A stretch of DNA of 64,000 nt from Colwellia sp. MB3u-45 (GCF_014077005.1 NZ_JACGVC010000052.1:1-64000), one strand, 5' to 3'; positions 1-7,836 are shown, numbered from the stretch's first letter. Notes: a model not told the origin generated them from the letters alone. Program-made: numbers and translations.

Positions 1-391
1 CCCATTAGTTTCTTTTGCTATAAGAGATTTAAAATCAATGGATTCAAGTGTGATCATAACGACTGATATCAATGTATGAAAAATGAAACCAATTAGATCA
101 CAAATTTAATCAAAATGGTATAATAAGGGTCTAGATAGCTATTTAAAATAATTATTAAAGCTTTTGCGGTATGTTGAGCTGATAAACTTCATTTATATTT
201 CAAAAAATTATTAGCTATATTTTAATCCTACCTTTACTAAAAATAATGAAATAGTTTTACAATTTATCGGGTCAAATTATGCAGTTCCTGTGATGTCGAA
301 TTAAAGCTGTAGAACCAATTAATTATTTTGGTGATGAACGTGTAATGTAAAATAAAATTAAACGTTACGCTTAAAAAAATAGGAATAAAGC
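1..391. other. non-coding leader upstream of the DoxX gene
   Basis: AT-rich DNA with no reading frame I trust. The last bases hold an AGGA ribosome binding site at the normal distance from the ATG at 392. I see no other site I can support. Confidence 0.5.
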
Positions 392-994
392 ATGGTTAAA
401 GCAATGTTAGAAAAAAGTTATGACATATTAAATTCAACAAAAAAATTGGATTTTCTTGCGCCATTATTATTACGTTTGTATTTGGTGCCTATTTTTTGGA
501 TGGCGGGTACCACTAAAATAGAGGGTTTTGATAATATCGTGCAATGGTTTGGTAATGACGATTGGGGCTTAGGTTTACCCTTTCCTTATATTCTGGCCAT
601 TTTAGCCGTAGGTGCTGAAGTTATTGGCGCTATTGCCTTATTACTTGGCTTAGGCGTGCGCCTAATGGCTGTGCCTTTGATGTTTACTATGTTGATAGCC
701 ATGACATCTGTGCACGGACAATATGGCTGGCAAGCGATTGCAGATGCTAATGCACCATTTGCTAACGAGCGAGTAGAGGCAAGCGTTGAGAAAAAAGAAA
801 TGATTGTTGCTATTTTGCAAGAACACGGTAACTACGAGTGGCTTACCAGCAGCGGTAATATTAGTATTTTAAATAATGGCATTGAGTTCGCAGCGACTTA
901 TTTTATTATGCTATTGGCACTGTTTTTTATCGGTGGCGGGCGCTATGTCAGCCTTGATTACTGGTTTAAACGAAAAGTATTACCAAACGCATAA
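392..994 (+). CDS. DoxX family membrane protein
   Basis: A 200-residue integral membrane protein of the DoxX type. Hydrophobic segments lie at about residues 24-42, 62-87, 93-108 and 160-181. The first carries the family-like stretch LLLRLYLVPIFWMAGTTKIEGF, followed by a short loop and the AVGAEVIGAIALLLGLG helix typical of DoxX proteins. An acidic, Lys-rich insertion sits between helices 3 and 4 (about residues 120-150). AGGA lies 8 nt before the ATG. DoxX-type proteins are linked to redox or respiratory functions, but the substrate here cannot be told. The gene stands alone, with long non-coding DNA on both sides. Confidence 0.8.
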   Translation: MVKAMLEKSYDILNSTKKLDFLAPLLLRLYLVPIFWMAGTTKIEGFDNIVQWFGNDDWGLGLPFPYILAILAVGAEVIGAIALLLGLGVRLMAVPLMFTMLIAMTSVHGQYGWQAIADANAPFANERVEASVEKKEMIVAILQEHGNYEWLTSSGNISILNNGIEFAATYFIMLLALFFIGGGRYVSLDYWFKRKVLPNA

Positions 995-1682
995 ATATCT
1001 TACAAAGGTAACAATATAAAAATACAACAATAATCTGTTTATTATACAGGTGTAAAAATTATTTAATGAATAAGAGTAAAATAGCGAGAGCGAACTTTCA
1101 CTATAATCTCTGTAGCAGTAAATGATGCAATTTAACCGATGACAAACCCGCGAGCTCAGTACGCTGTTGAGCTACCGCGGGTATTAGCCGTGAGGCCTGT
1201 TTAACCTATACAAAAATACCTATTAAATGCGCTTAAAAGAAACCATTGATAATGATCATCAAATACTGGGTATGTATTTAGGTGGTGACTTATTCGATAA
1301 ATGGTCATTTGTTAGATTAAAGCTTAGCCATCAAACAACACTTGATTAGGATGTTTTCCGATTTATTACCGCAGTTTCTGGTTAATCAGGCCCCCTTTAA
1401 AATCACCCCTTGATTAGTGAATTAGCGTATTTTTAACGTTTGTTTATGATGGTATTTGACGCTAAAGATACTGAGCGTTTTACTCGAGGTAACTTATTAA
1501 CTATAACTCTTTTTACAATTTAACAACAAAGTAAGTATTGCTACCATGCTCAAATAAGACTACTTTTACTTGCAACTAAAGTAGTTAATAACCTTCATAA
1601 ACTCGTTCATATATAATGAGATAAATATATAGTGAGACAAATACCCGTAGTAAGTAAATGTTATGGAAATAAATTAACTCTT
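995..1682. other. intergenic region with a GC-rich hairpin
   Basis: A 688-base gap. Positions 1146-1182 form a hairpin: ACCCGCG plus AGCTCA pair with TGAGCT plus CGCGGGT, with a 2-nt bulge and a 9-nt loop. It is much more GC-rich than its surroundings and has no T-run on the plus strand, so it is at best a weak terminator for the DoxX gene. A 40-codon frame at 1227-1349 has no recognisable product and may be a remnant. Confidence 0.4.
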
Positions 1683-3116
1683 ATGATCAATTTCCTCCCT
1701 AAGCGCATGGTTGTCAGTAGTGTTGTCAGCATTATTATCACAACTTTATCTGGTTGTGCATCATTTGAGCTCACTGATCTTTTTCAAGGCTATAACAGCC
1801 AAATGAAACCCGTGAAAGCGGCCCAACGCCAAGGTGAATTTGTTAAAGCGCAAAACCTACTAGGTGAACGTGCTCAAAGTAATAACAGTTACGTTTTAAA
1901 TTTACTTGAAAGAGGGCGCTTAGAATTTTTAGCCGCCGATTGGCAAGCTAGCCAAAAAAGCTTTGCTCAAGCCTATGTTGAGATTGAAGCACAAGATAAC
2001 AAGGCAAAAATTCAAATCAGTAAAGGTTTTGAAAATTTAAGCGCAGTTGTCAGTAACGACAATGCGACCTCTTATCAAGTGCCTTATTATGAACAAAGTA
2101 TGCTGCACAGTTATCAGGCGCTAAATTACTTATTTCAACATGATTTAGTTGGCGCGTTAGTTGAAGTACGTCGTGCAAATTTAGTGCAAGAGAAGGCACT
2201 TAAAGCTTATAAAAACGAAGTCTATCAAGCGCAAAAGGAGCTTAACAACTCAGGCATGACCACAGATAGCCTATATAGTGGTTATCCAAGTATGGCAAGT
2301 GCGATTGGTAAAGTGAAAAATGGTTTTCAAAATGCCTTTACCTTTTATCTTTCTGGCATCTTGTATGAAGCCAGTGGCGAGCTAAATGACGCTTACATAG
2401 ATTATAAGCGTGCAATAGAAATATACCCAGAGAACCCTTATTTGCAACAAGATGTTTTACGCTTAGCCGCTAAATTAGGTATGCAAGACGACTTAGCGAG
2501 CTTGCAACAACGCTTTGGAAAATATCAAGCACAAACGTCAAAAGAGCAAGGGCAAGTCGTTGTGTTTATTGAGCAAGACATTGTCAATAGTAAGCAAGAT
2601 ATTGGCTTAAATCTGCCAGTAGGTCGAAGCAACAGCGGCTTAAAGTTTTTCAGTTTTTCTTTACCTGTGTATGAAGGAACTTTACCAAAGCACAGTAAAC
2701 TTACCTTTAAAAATCAAGAGCAAAGCTATTTATCAAATGAAATTGTGCGTATTCAATCGTTAGCCGCGAAAGACTTACAAGATCAATTACCCGCACTGCT
2801 GACCCGACAAGTCGTTCGCGTTGTCGCGAAAGAACAAATGCGACAAAAACTGAGTCGAGAGGCGGGTGATGTTGGTAATATTTTAGCCAGTATTTACAAT
2901 ATTGCCTCAGAAAGAGCCGATACTCGAAGTTGGTCAACCTTGCCCGATCAAGTGGATATTGTGCGGATGAATTTACCCGCTGGTAAGCAAGTATTACAAG
3001 TGCAGCTAAACGGACAACAAAAAAACATTGAAGTTGACGTGCAGCCAAATAGAATCACCTTAATTAATTTTTCTGCTATCGGTAGCTATACTGGTTATCA
3101 AGCGATAAATTTATGA
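1683..3116 (+). CDS. COG3014-type envelope lipoprotein with TPR-like repeat
   Basis: A predicted lipoprotein of 477 residues. The N-terminus has a basic start, a hydrophobic stretch and a lipobox ending LSGC. The frame is open from a GTG at 1632, but that adds 17 residues ahead of the signal peptide. ATG 1683 (or 1707) gives a normal signal, so I use 1683. The middle has a TPR-like unit (YLSGILYEASGELNDAYIDY followed by RAIEIYPENP). The C-terminal half is beta-rich. The gene is 24 bp upstream of ycfL and in line with lpoB, an arrangement known from Vibrio and Shewanella relatives. Likely an outer-membrane or periplasmic assembly helper; exact role unknown. Confidence 0.75.
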   Translation: MINFLPKRMVVSSVVSIIITTLSGCASFELTDLFQGYNSQMKPVKAAQRQGEFVKAQNLLGERAQSNNSYVLNLLERGRLEFLAADWQASQKSFAQAYVEIEAQDNKAKIQISKGFENLSAVVSNDNATSYQVPYYEQSMLHSYQALNYLFQHDLVGALVEVRRANLVQEKALKAYKNEVYQAQKELNNSGMTTDSLYSGYPSMASAIGKVKNGFQNAFTFYLSGILYEASGELNDAYIDYKRAIEIYPENPYLQQDVLRLAAKLGMQDDLASLQQRFGKYQAQTSKEQGQVVVFIEQDIVNSKQDIGLNLPVGRSNSGLKFFSFSLPVYEGTLPKHSKLTFKNQEQSYLSNEIVRIQSLAAKDLQDQLPALLTRQVVRVVAKEQMRQKLSREAGDVGNILASIYNIASERADTRSWSTLPDQVDIVRMNLPAGKQVLQVQLNGQQKNIEVDVQPNRITLINFSAIGSYTGYQAINL

Positions 3117-3140
3117 ATAACTAATGCATTAGGAGGGAGT

Positions 3141-3617
3141 ATGTTCAATAGCAAAAATATGGCTAGCATGGGCCAAAATATCACCGGCTGTTTAGCAGTG
3201 ATATTAGTGAGCGTTTTTATTACCGCCGGCTGTGTGAATAATAAGCCTCCTGTGACCTCTGGCACAGGCACCAGTGCCATGACCCAAGGTGATGACTTTA
3301 GTAAACACCTTGAAGTACAAAACGCTGATTTAGCGAAAAAACTCGTGATTAGCGACGTTAAATCGCGCAAAAATAATGGCTTATTACAAGTCAACTTAAC
3401 CTTGACCAGCCGTTATGAAAAATCACAAAAATTACAATATCATTTCAATTGGTTTGACGAAGCAGGCTTTGTTATTGAAGCCGGAAAAACACCCTGGATA
3501 CCATTGGAATTACACGGAAAACAATCCACCACTTTACCCGGATTAGCGCCGAATATTAATGTCAGTACATTTAATGTTTATGTGCGTGCAATCCCTGAAA
3601 AAGCATATAAATATTAA
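3141..3617 (+). CDS. ycfL: YcfL family lipoprotein (DUF1425)
   Basis: A 158-residue lipoprotein with a lipobox ending ITAGC near residue 31. After a low-complexity Thr/Gly linker comes the YcfL beta-sandwich, with LQYHFNWFDEAGFVIEAGK and a WIPLEL segment. AGGAGG lies directly before ATG 3141. Second gene of the three-gene operon; lpoB follows after 18 bp. In E. coli ycfL also precedes lpoB, which supports the call. Its function is not established; an envelope role is inferred from linkage. Confidence 0.85.
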   Translation: MFNSKNMASMGQNITGCLAVILVSVFITAGCVNNKPPVTSGTGTSAMTQGDDFSKHLEVQNADLAKKLVISDVKSRKNNGLLQVNLTLTSRYEKSQKLQYHFNWFDEAGFVIEAGKTPWIPLELHGKQSTTLPGLAPNINVSTFNVYVRAIPEKAYKY

Positions 3618-3635
3618 TCGTTAAGGAATAGCATT

Positions 3636-4238
3636 ATGAATAAATTAGCACTGGTAACAACACTCGGCTTAACCCTAGTATTCGCCGCGGGTTGTGCTAA
3701 TAAAGCAGTGGTTCGCTATGGCGATGCCACCGCGGTAGAAACTACCGATATTAACTTTGGTTCAACCGACTTACAAAAGGTTGCTGCCCAAATGACCGAC
3801 TCGTTATTATTGTCACCAGTAGTGGGCACATTAACGCAAAATACCCGTCCAGTAATGTTTGTTGAACGCTTAAAAAATAAAACCAGTGAGCATATTGATA
3901 CCGAGTCAATCACCGACTCTATTTCTACTAAGCTTTTACGCTCTGGCAAATTCCGTTTTGTAGATATGGGTCGAGTAGAAGCGGCACGTGAGCAATTAAA
4001 CTTTCAACATGACGGCGGCATGGTTGACCCAAACACAGCGTCACAGTTTGGCCGTCAAATTGGCGCGCAATACATGTTATACGGTAACTTATCGAGTATC
4101 GTTAAAAGCAACCAAGATAAGTCTGATGTTTACTATAAATTCACTTTACGTTTAATGGATCTTGAAAGTGGTTTAGTTGAATGGGCCGATGAAACCGAAA
4201 TTCGTAAAACGAAAGCTAAAGAATCAGTGGGTTGGTAA
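3636..4238 (+). CDS. lpoB: penicillin-binding protein activator LpoB
   Basis: A 200-residue outer-membrane lipoprotein (lipobox FAAGC). The family is known to activate the peptidoglycan synthase PBP1B from the outer membrane. The globular domain holds the typical stretches VMFVERLKNKTSEHIDTESI and KLLRSGKFRFVDMGRVEAAR, then QFGRQIGAQYMLYGNLSSI. The linker between lipobox and domain is short compared with enterobacterial LpoB. AAGGA precedes ATG 3636. Operon with the two upstream lipoprotein genes. Confidence 0.9.
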   Translation: MNKLALVTTLGLTLVFAAGCANKAVVRYGDATAVETTDINFGSTDLQKVAAQMTDSLLLSPVVGTLTQNTRPVMFVERLKNKTSEHIDTESITDSISTKLLRSGKFRFVDMGRVEAAREQLNFQHDGGMVDPNTASQFGRQIGAQYMLYGNLSSIVKSNQDKSDVYYKFTLRLMDLESGLVEWADETEIRKTKAKESVGW

Positions 4239-4391
4239 GCGCTAAAGTGAGATAGTTTTAGAGACCTTGAGCGTGCTGCTTAAAAAATAGATAGTGTGGT
4301 AATAAGCAGCAGGTTCAAAGACGCTATACTTCAAGTGCTATTTATTACACGCTATTTATTACCTTATATTTAATAAATAAAGGAGAGCAAA

Positions 4392-4859
4392 ATGAAAACA
4401 ATCACTCTAGCGTTAATTTTCTGGTTGGCATTGATCCCTTTCGCTAATGCTGATTATGAGCGCAATAAAGCTGTGCCGGTTGAAAAAGTTTTATTTGGTC
4501 AGGTATTATCGGTACGAAATATTACCGAGCAGGAGTTGATTCAAGATAAAAACCAAGGCTGGAAAACTTTTGGTGGTGCGTTAATTGGTGGTGCAATAGG
4601 CAATCAATTTGGTAGCGGTAGTGGCCGCGGCGTAGCAACCATATTAGGCGCTATTATTGGTGGTTCAATCAGTCATGATAGAAACCCTAAATATCAAGAA
4701 AAAACCCTACTTTTAGTCGAGCTAATGATCAAAGTTAATAACGGTGATGAATACATGGTGATACAAGACCTAGACCATCGTATGCTATTTCAGCCAAAAG
4801 ACGCGGTTCGCATGATTTATCTCGCTAATGGTACAGTACGTATTGATAAACAAATGTAA
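4392..4859 (+). CDS. glycine-zipper 2TM domain protein, exported
   Basis: A 155-residue protein with a cleavable signal peptide (cleavage probably after ANA at residue 20) and no lipobox. Residues about 62-95 form two glycine-zipper helices (FGGALIGGAIGNQFG and GVATILGAIIGGSI), as in the SlyB/17-kDa antigen families. The C-terminal part is a small beta domain. AAGGAGAG precedes the ATG. It follows lpoB after 153 bp that contain a 14-bp tandem duplication at 4337-4364, so it may have its own promoter. Envelope role inferred. Confidence 0.75.
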   Translation: MKTITLALIFWLALIPFANADYERNKAVPVEKVLFGQVLSVRNITEQELIQDKNQGWKTFGGALIGGAIGNQFGSGSGRGVATILGAIIGGSISHDRNPKYQEKTLLLVELMIKVNNGDEYMVIQDLDHRMLFQPKDAVRMIYLANGTVRIDKQM

Positions 4860-4910
4860 GCTGGCTGGTTAAGCGGGTACTAAGCTCTAAAATCAAGACC
4901 TAGATGTAAT

Positions 4911-4928
4911 GATAAGCTTCGGCTTATT
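4911..4928 (+). terminator. possible terminator, TTCG-capped hairpin
   Basis: ATAAGC (4912-4917), loop TTCG, GCTTAT (4922-4927), about 50 nt after the glycine-zipper gene. TTCG loops are very stable, but the stem is short and no T-run follows, so the call is weak. Confidence 0.35.
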
Positions 4929-5108
4929 AGTGCGAATGTGAGGTAAATACTTACAGCACTACAACTGCTGTAAAGTAATCGAGATAAATACATTTATATA
5001 TCAATAAGTGAGCTAGGAAAGGCTAGTTGACTTAATATCAGGGACTAAAATGAGTGAGGAATGAGCATTTGCCAGTAGCATTAATTTTTTAACTCATTTA
5101 GCTGCGCT

Positions 5109-5474
5109 TCAAACCCAGAGATCATTTTTAGCCGTAAGGTCACCACCCGTATCGCCGGTATTAACAATACCCTTGGGTTCCACAATCATAATTTTACACT
5201 CGCTGCTAGCAGAGGGTTTATGCTCTACACCTTTTGGAATGACAAACATTTCACCAGACTCTAGTGAAACTATACCATCACGAAATTCAATAGTAAGGCA
5301 GCCATCAATAACAATAAACACTTCGTCAGTTTCCGGGTGATCGTGCCAAACAAATTCACCTGCTACTTTAACTAATTTAAATTGGTATTCATTCATTTCA
5401 GCAATGACACGAGGTGACCAATGCTCAGAGAATTTTGTGAATTTTTCGTTGAAATTAATAGGTGAAAATTTCAT
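5109..5474 (-). CDS. small cupin domain protein
   Basis: A 121-residue single-domain cupin. Motif 1 is [16 protein letters not shown], with the metal-binding His, His and Glu visible. Motif 2 follows around [12 protein letters not shown], with its His. Such proteins bind a metal and are often small isomerases or dioxygenases, but the substrate cannot be predicted. A longer frame starts at 5507; the ATG at 5474 has GGAG at 5-nt spacing and gives the usual family start. A TTTA repeat lies 62-84 nt upstream. The gene is next to the attC array but has no attC of its own, so I treat it as chromosomal. Confidence 0.8.
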   Translation of the reverse strand: MKFSPINFNEKFTKFSEHWSPRVIAEMNEYQFKLVKVAGEFVWHDHPETDEVFIVIDGCLTIEFRDGIVSLESGEMFVIPKGVEHKPSASSECKIMIVEPKGIVNTGDTGGDLTAKNDLWV

Positions 5475-5535
5475 ATTGACTCCATGGTTGCTCTTGCAGC
5501 TAACCATATATTATGTTGTAAACGTTTGACTAACT

Positions 5536-5558
5536 TTTATTTATTTATTTATTTATTT
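5536..5558. repeat. tetranucleotide repeat (TTTA)5
   Basis: Five perfect TTTA units and a partial sixth, upstream of the cupin gene (AAAT on its coding strand). Such tracts change length by slippage. The distance to the ATG puts it near or just upstream of a promoter. Confidence 0.8.
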
Positions 5559-5727
5559 GAATGGTTAACAACTGACCTGAAATTTATTTTATGCTACATC
5601 TTTCGTTTTTATATTTAATTTTTACCCGTACCACATTATTTCGACCTTATTAGAGCTGTCTCTTTGCATAAAGTAAACACTGCTAATATACACTTATGCC
5701 ATATTTGAGACATTTGCTTTTAAAGAC

Positions 5728-5784
5728 ACTTAACACCTCGGGTTAGGTTTTGTATCGGTAACGCCGCAACATTCTTTGTTAAGT
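5728..5784 (-). repeat. attC site 3 (short, 57 bp)
   Basis: On the minus strand R'' is ACTTAAC (5784-5778) and R' is GTTAAGT (5734-5728). Both fit the consensus RYYYAAC / GTTRRRY and form a perfect inverted pair extended to CACTTAAC/GTTAAGTG. The interior can fold imperfectly (GTTGCGG against CCTAAC). It is shorter and unrelated in sequence to the other two sites, so this cassette probably came from a different integron pool. Confidence 0.7.
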
Positions 5785-5788
5785 GATT

Positions 5789-6136
5789 TCAGTGCCCTGA
5801 ACCTTCTGTAGTGATGCTGACGTATATATATCCATCATTTGGTGACTCTGCATTCCCTACAATTGTTGTTGCTCGCCACTGTGTAATCAGGAATATAAAT
5901 ACTGCCAAAGGCTTAAGGGATGGTAGCGGATTAATGTTTTTCTTAATCCATTCTCTCTGGTCGATATCAGGTTCTTGACCCGTGTATTTCTCAAACTGGC
6001 TTACAGCGTGAACAAGCTCTCTATTTTCCTCAATGTTTAACTCAAACAAAATATTTCCGTGCTTGAGAAATAAACTTTTATAATCGGCATTAACTACTTT
6101 GATGTCAGAGTGCTTTATTATCAGTGGATCGACCAT
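5789..6136 (-). CDS. integron cassette protein of unknown function
   Basis: A 115-residue protein I do not recognise. The N-terminal half is charged; residues about 45-70 (QFEKYTGQEPDIDQREWI) look helical; one hydrophobic stretch near residue 80 (AVFIFLITQW) is too short and isolated for a confident membrane helix. The ATG lies 8 bases after the R' core of attC 2, and the stop is 5 bases before attC 3, so the gene fills its cassette completely. No clear ribosome binding site, which is common in cassette genes that rely on readthrough. Confidence 0.7.
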   Translation of the reverse strand: MVDPLIIKHSDIKVVNADYKSLFLKHGNILFELNIEENRELVHAVSQFEKYTGQEPDIDQREWIKKNINPLPSLKPLAVFIFLITQWRATTIVGNAESPNDGYIYVSITTEGSGH

Positions 6137-6143
6137 ATTATTT

Positions 6144-6243
6144 ACTTAACGCCCAATTAACGTGCAATAAAATAGTTGGCTAAAATTAGCGACAAAGGAG
6201 CAAAACCCAACTGTTTTTTGTCCCTGTTGAATGGCTGTTAAGT
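6144..6243 (-). repeat. attC site 2 (100 bp, both cores perfect)
   Basis: On the minus strand R'' is ACTTAAC (6243-6237) and R' is GTTAAGT (6150-6144), both matching consensus. Between them the inner arms GTTGGG (6211-6206) and AGCCAAC (6181-6175) pair, as do outer stretches around CAAAAAACA and ATTTTATTG, giving a long imperfect hairpin. The loop carries TTTTGCTCC and GTCGC, shared with attC 1. The TAA of the DUF3800 gene lies in R''. This is the best supported attC in the array. Confidence 0.88.
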
Positions 6244-7023
6244 GCACATTACACCAAACTCTTCTCGACTAATATCACCTATTGTAAAGTTAGGTTCAAT
6301 ATTTCTTGTACCCGGTATAGCACGCGTTTCAGGTGGGAAGTGCCAAATATTAAAGTGGTCGTTTGGATAAGTATCATATTGCAACTTATCCCACCCTAGA
6401 ATTTTCGCCATCCTAGCAATTGTAATTTGCTTGGCTGTTTGAATTTTAGCGTTTTCATCAAAGAATAAATGATAACCACTATTGATGGCACCAGTTATCA
6501 CATCGACTGGCTGTAAGCCCCAATGCAATTTTGAGTTTTCCATTGATACATGCTCGATTGTCGATGAAGTTGGAAGTTTAGCTAACATATGATTAGTTAT
6601 AATTTGCATCACCTCATCTTGTTTACTGTATGAAGTACTTTTTTGATCTATGTAAACTTTAAATTTTGAATTTAATCCTTGGCTACTTTGACGTAGCAAG
6701 AAATCGTATGTTGTGAAAAAAGCGGCTTCTTCGCTAGAGTGCCATTTTCTATAAGGTTCTTTTGATACAGCAATAGAATGAAATGTGCATGGACTCTGAA
6801 GTAAAAATTTTAGAATAGAAGTGCAGAGATTAACTTGCCCTGAGCTTTTTCGAATTTTTTCCCATTTGATTTCGCCTTGGAGACCACTAGCATTATATAT
6901 TTGTTCAATGGTTTGATTAAATACCGGCAAAAAATCTTCAGGTATATTGAGAATGCCAATTGTATAGCAAGGGCAACCTTTATGTGTTCCACTTTCATCG
7001 GCAAATGATGCGATAAACGTCAT
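6238..7023 (-). CDS. DUF3800 domain protein, integron cassette cargo
   Basis: A 261-residue protein with DUF3800 features: an N-terminal FADESG motif followed by a beta strand (CYTIGILNIP), a central acidic strand (FKVYIDQKS, about residue 125), and a C-terminal block SKLHWGLQPVDVITGA (about residues 163-180) matching the family's conserved Leu-Gln-x-x-Asp segment. The acidic residues suggest a metal-dependent, RNase-H-like nuclease fold, but activity is not established. GGAG lies 5 nt before the ATG, so it can be translated by itself. It lies between attC 1 and attC 2. DUF3800 genes often occur in mobile and defence contexts; a defence role here is inference. Confidence 0.8.
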   Translation of the reverse strand: MTFIASFADESGTHKGCPCYTIGILNIPEDFLPVFNQTIEQIYNASGLQGEIKWEKIRKSSGQVNLCTSILKFLLQSPCTFHSIAVSKEPYRKWHSSEEAAFFTTYDFLLRQSSQGLNSKFKVYIDQKSTSYSKQDEVMQIITNHMLAKLPTSSTIEHVSMENSKLHWGLQPVDVITGAINSGYHLFFDENAKIQTAKQITIARMAKILGWDKLQYDTYPNDHFNIWHFPPETRAIPGTRNIEPNFTIGDISREEFGVMCT

Positions 7024-7046
7024 AACTACTCCATGTTTGACTGTGC

Positions 7047-7144
7047 ATTTAACGCCTCGTTAAGAGGTAAATAATATGTTGGCTAAAATAAGCGACGTAG
7101 GAGCAAAAGCCAACTGTTATTTGTCCTGCTTTAACGACTTATAG
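7047..7144 (-). repeat. attC site 1 (about 98 bp, degenerate R'')
   Basis: On the minus strand the 3' core is GTTAAAT (7053-7047), matching consensus. The inner arms GTTGGCT (7114-7108) and AGCCAAC (7084-7078) are a perfect pair, and TCGTTAAAGCAGG pairs imperfectly with the CCTCTTAACGA arm. The interior closely resembles attC 2. The R'' core is CTATAAG instead of RYYYAAC, so this site may recombine poorly or be dead. Confidence 0.72.
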
Positions 7145-7432
7145 TTTCGCTTTCATCTTCCAGAGGATAACGGGAAAAAAATATCATTTCTGCAATGACA
7201 AACCCGATAATGATAAAAGGAGTTGCGATCATATATATATACCATAGCTCGGCACCCTGTACCTTTACAAAATATTTCGGAATAAGTGATAACAATTAAT
7301 GCCCCACTAGTTAGGAATATTACACAAATGCAGAATATACCAAAAGAATGAATAACCTTACTTACTTTGAATCGTTTTTTATAAACATATATCAGCTGAA
7401 TGAACTGATGTCATTTTCCAATAAGGGCTCAT
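7131..7432 (-). pseudogene. frameshifted cassette gene for a small two-helix membrane protein
   Basis: Reading the minus strand from ATG 7432, three frames join into one plausible product of about 100 residues. It begins MSPYWKMTSVHS, continues in another frame as FIQLIYVYKKRFKVSKVIHS and a hydrophobic helix (CICVIFLTSGALIVITYS), then in a third frame as PKYFVKVQGAELWYIYM, a second helix (IATPFIIIGFVIAEMIFF) and SRYPLEDESETISR ending TAA at 7131 within attC 1. Hydrophobicity and charge change smoothly across the frame changes, as expected for a broken gene, not chance frames. Two small indels near 7395 and 7280 are the simplest explanation. Confidence 0.6.
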
Positions 7433-7656
7433 AGCTTGCTCTTTAGAATAAGTCGCTATTTTTAAATATATTTTTAGAGCGCTTGCAATGGTCTTTAGTT
7501 TTATCGATTTCCCTCATGAAAAAGTAGATCACTTACTTAATCAAATGGGTATAAAAATAATTTTTGATATGTTTTATTAAAAAAGTGTAATTAATAAAAA
7601 CTTAAATGGGTTTTCAAACGTATAATAGTTAACACCTCATTAAATAATAAGTTTTT
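7433..7656. other. intergenic region, right edge of the cassette array
   Basis: No attC core is recognisable here. A 30-codon plus-strand frame (7489-7581) has no known product. TTAACACCTCATTAA near 7631 resembles an attC core by chance only, since the matching arm would lie inside the next gene. Confidence 0.4.
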
Positions 7657-7836
7657 ATGTTTTCAATATTTAAGTCAGACCCATTAAAAAAATTAAACAA
7701 ACGTTATGAAGCTAAACTTGAAGAAGCCATGCATTTACAGAGAAAAGGTGATATCAAAGGCTACTCAATGGTTACTGCTGAAGCTGAAAAAATAGCGGTT
7801 GAAATAAAAACGTTAGAAAGTGAAACAAAATCCTAA
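7657..7836 (+). CDS. DUF6435-type small protein, copy A
   Basis: A 59-residue protein that starts MFSIFKSDPLKKLNKRYEAK and continues as an alpha-helical, highly charged hairpin (EEAMHLQRKGDI, then TAEAEKIAVEIKTLE). This is the DUF6435 (Lacal_2735-like) pattern: a short hydrophobic start, DPxKKLxKxYExKLE, and a second helix. It is about 55 percent identical to the protein encoded at 9804-9619 on the other strand. No partner gene is adjacent and the function is unknown. The ribosome binding site is weak. Confidence 0.75.
   Translation: MFSIFKSDPLKKLNKRYEAKLEEAMHLQRKGDIKGYSMVTAEAEKIAVEIKTLESETKS

Larger units (their letters stand above)
5728..7432 (-). mobile_element. integron cassette array without integrase (CALIN type), three attC sites
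   Basis: Three attC-like sites alternate with three genes, all read on the minus strand: broken membrane gene (7432-7131), attC at 7144-7047, DUF3800 gene (7023-6238), attC at 6243-6144, unknown gene (6136-5789), attC at 5784-5728. The intact genes begin 8-24 bases after the preceding attC, and the DUF3800 stop codon lies inside the R'' core of its attC, as is usual for cassettes. No integrase gene or attI is in the window. Arrays like this are known as CALINs. The left boundary is taken at the last attC core; the right boundary is uncertain because no attC is seen upstream of 7432. Confidence 0.8.

Noticed and set aside
1146-1182. tRNA-like look of GTAGCTCA on the minus strand
   Set aside because: No cloverleaf, no T-arm consensus and wrong spacing; it is better described as a hairpin.
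1227-1349. 40-codon frame after the DoxX gene
   Set aside because: No recognisable product and no ribosome binding site; kept only as a remark in the gap entry.
5109-5474. cupin gene as a fourth cassette
   Set aside because: No attC core lies downstream of its stop codon, and it is 250 bp away from attC 3.
7626-7650. attC-like core TTAACACCTCATTAA upstream of DUF6435 copy A
   Set aside because: It does not fit GTTRRRY and the partner arm would lie inside a coding gene.
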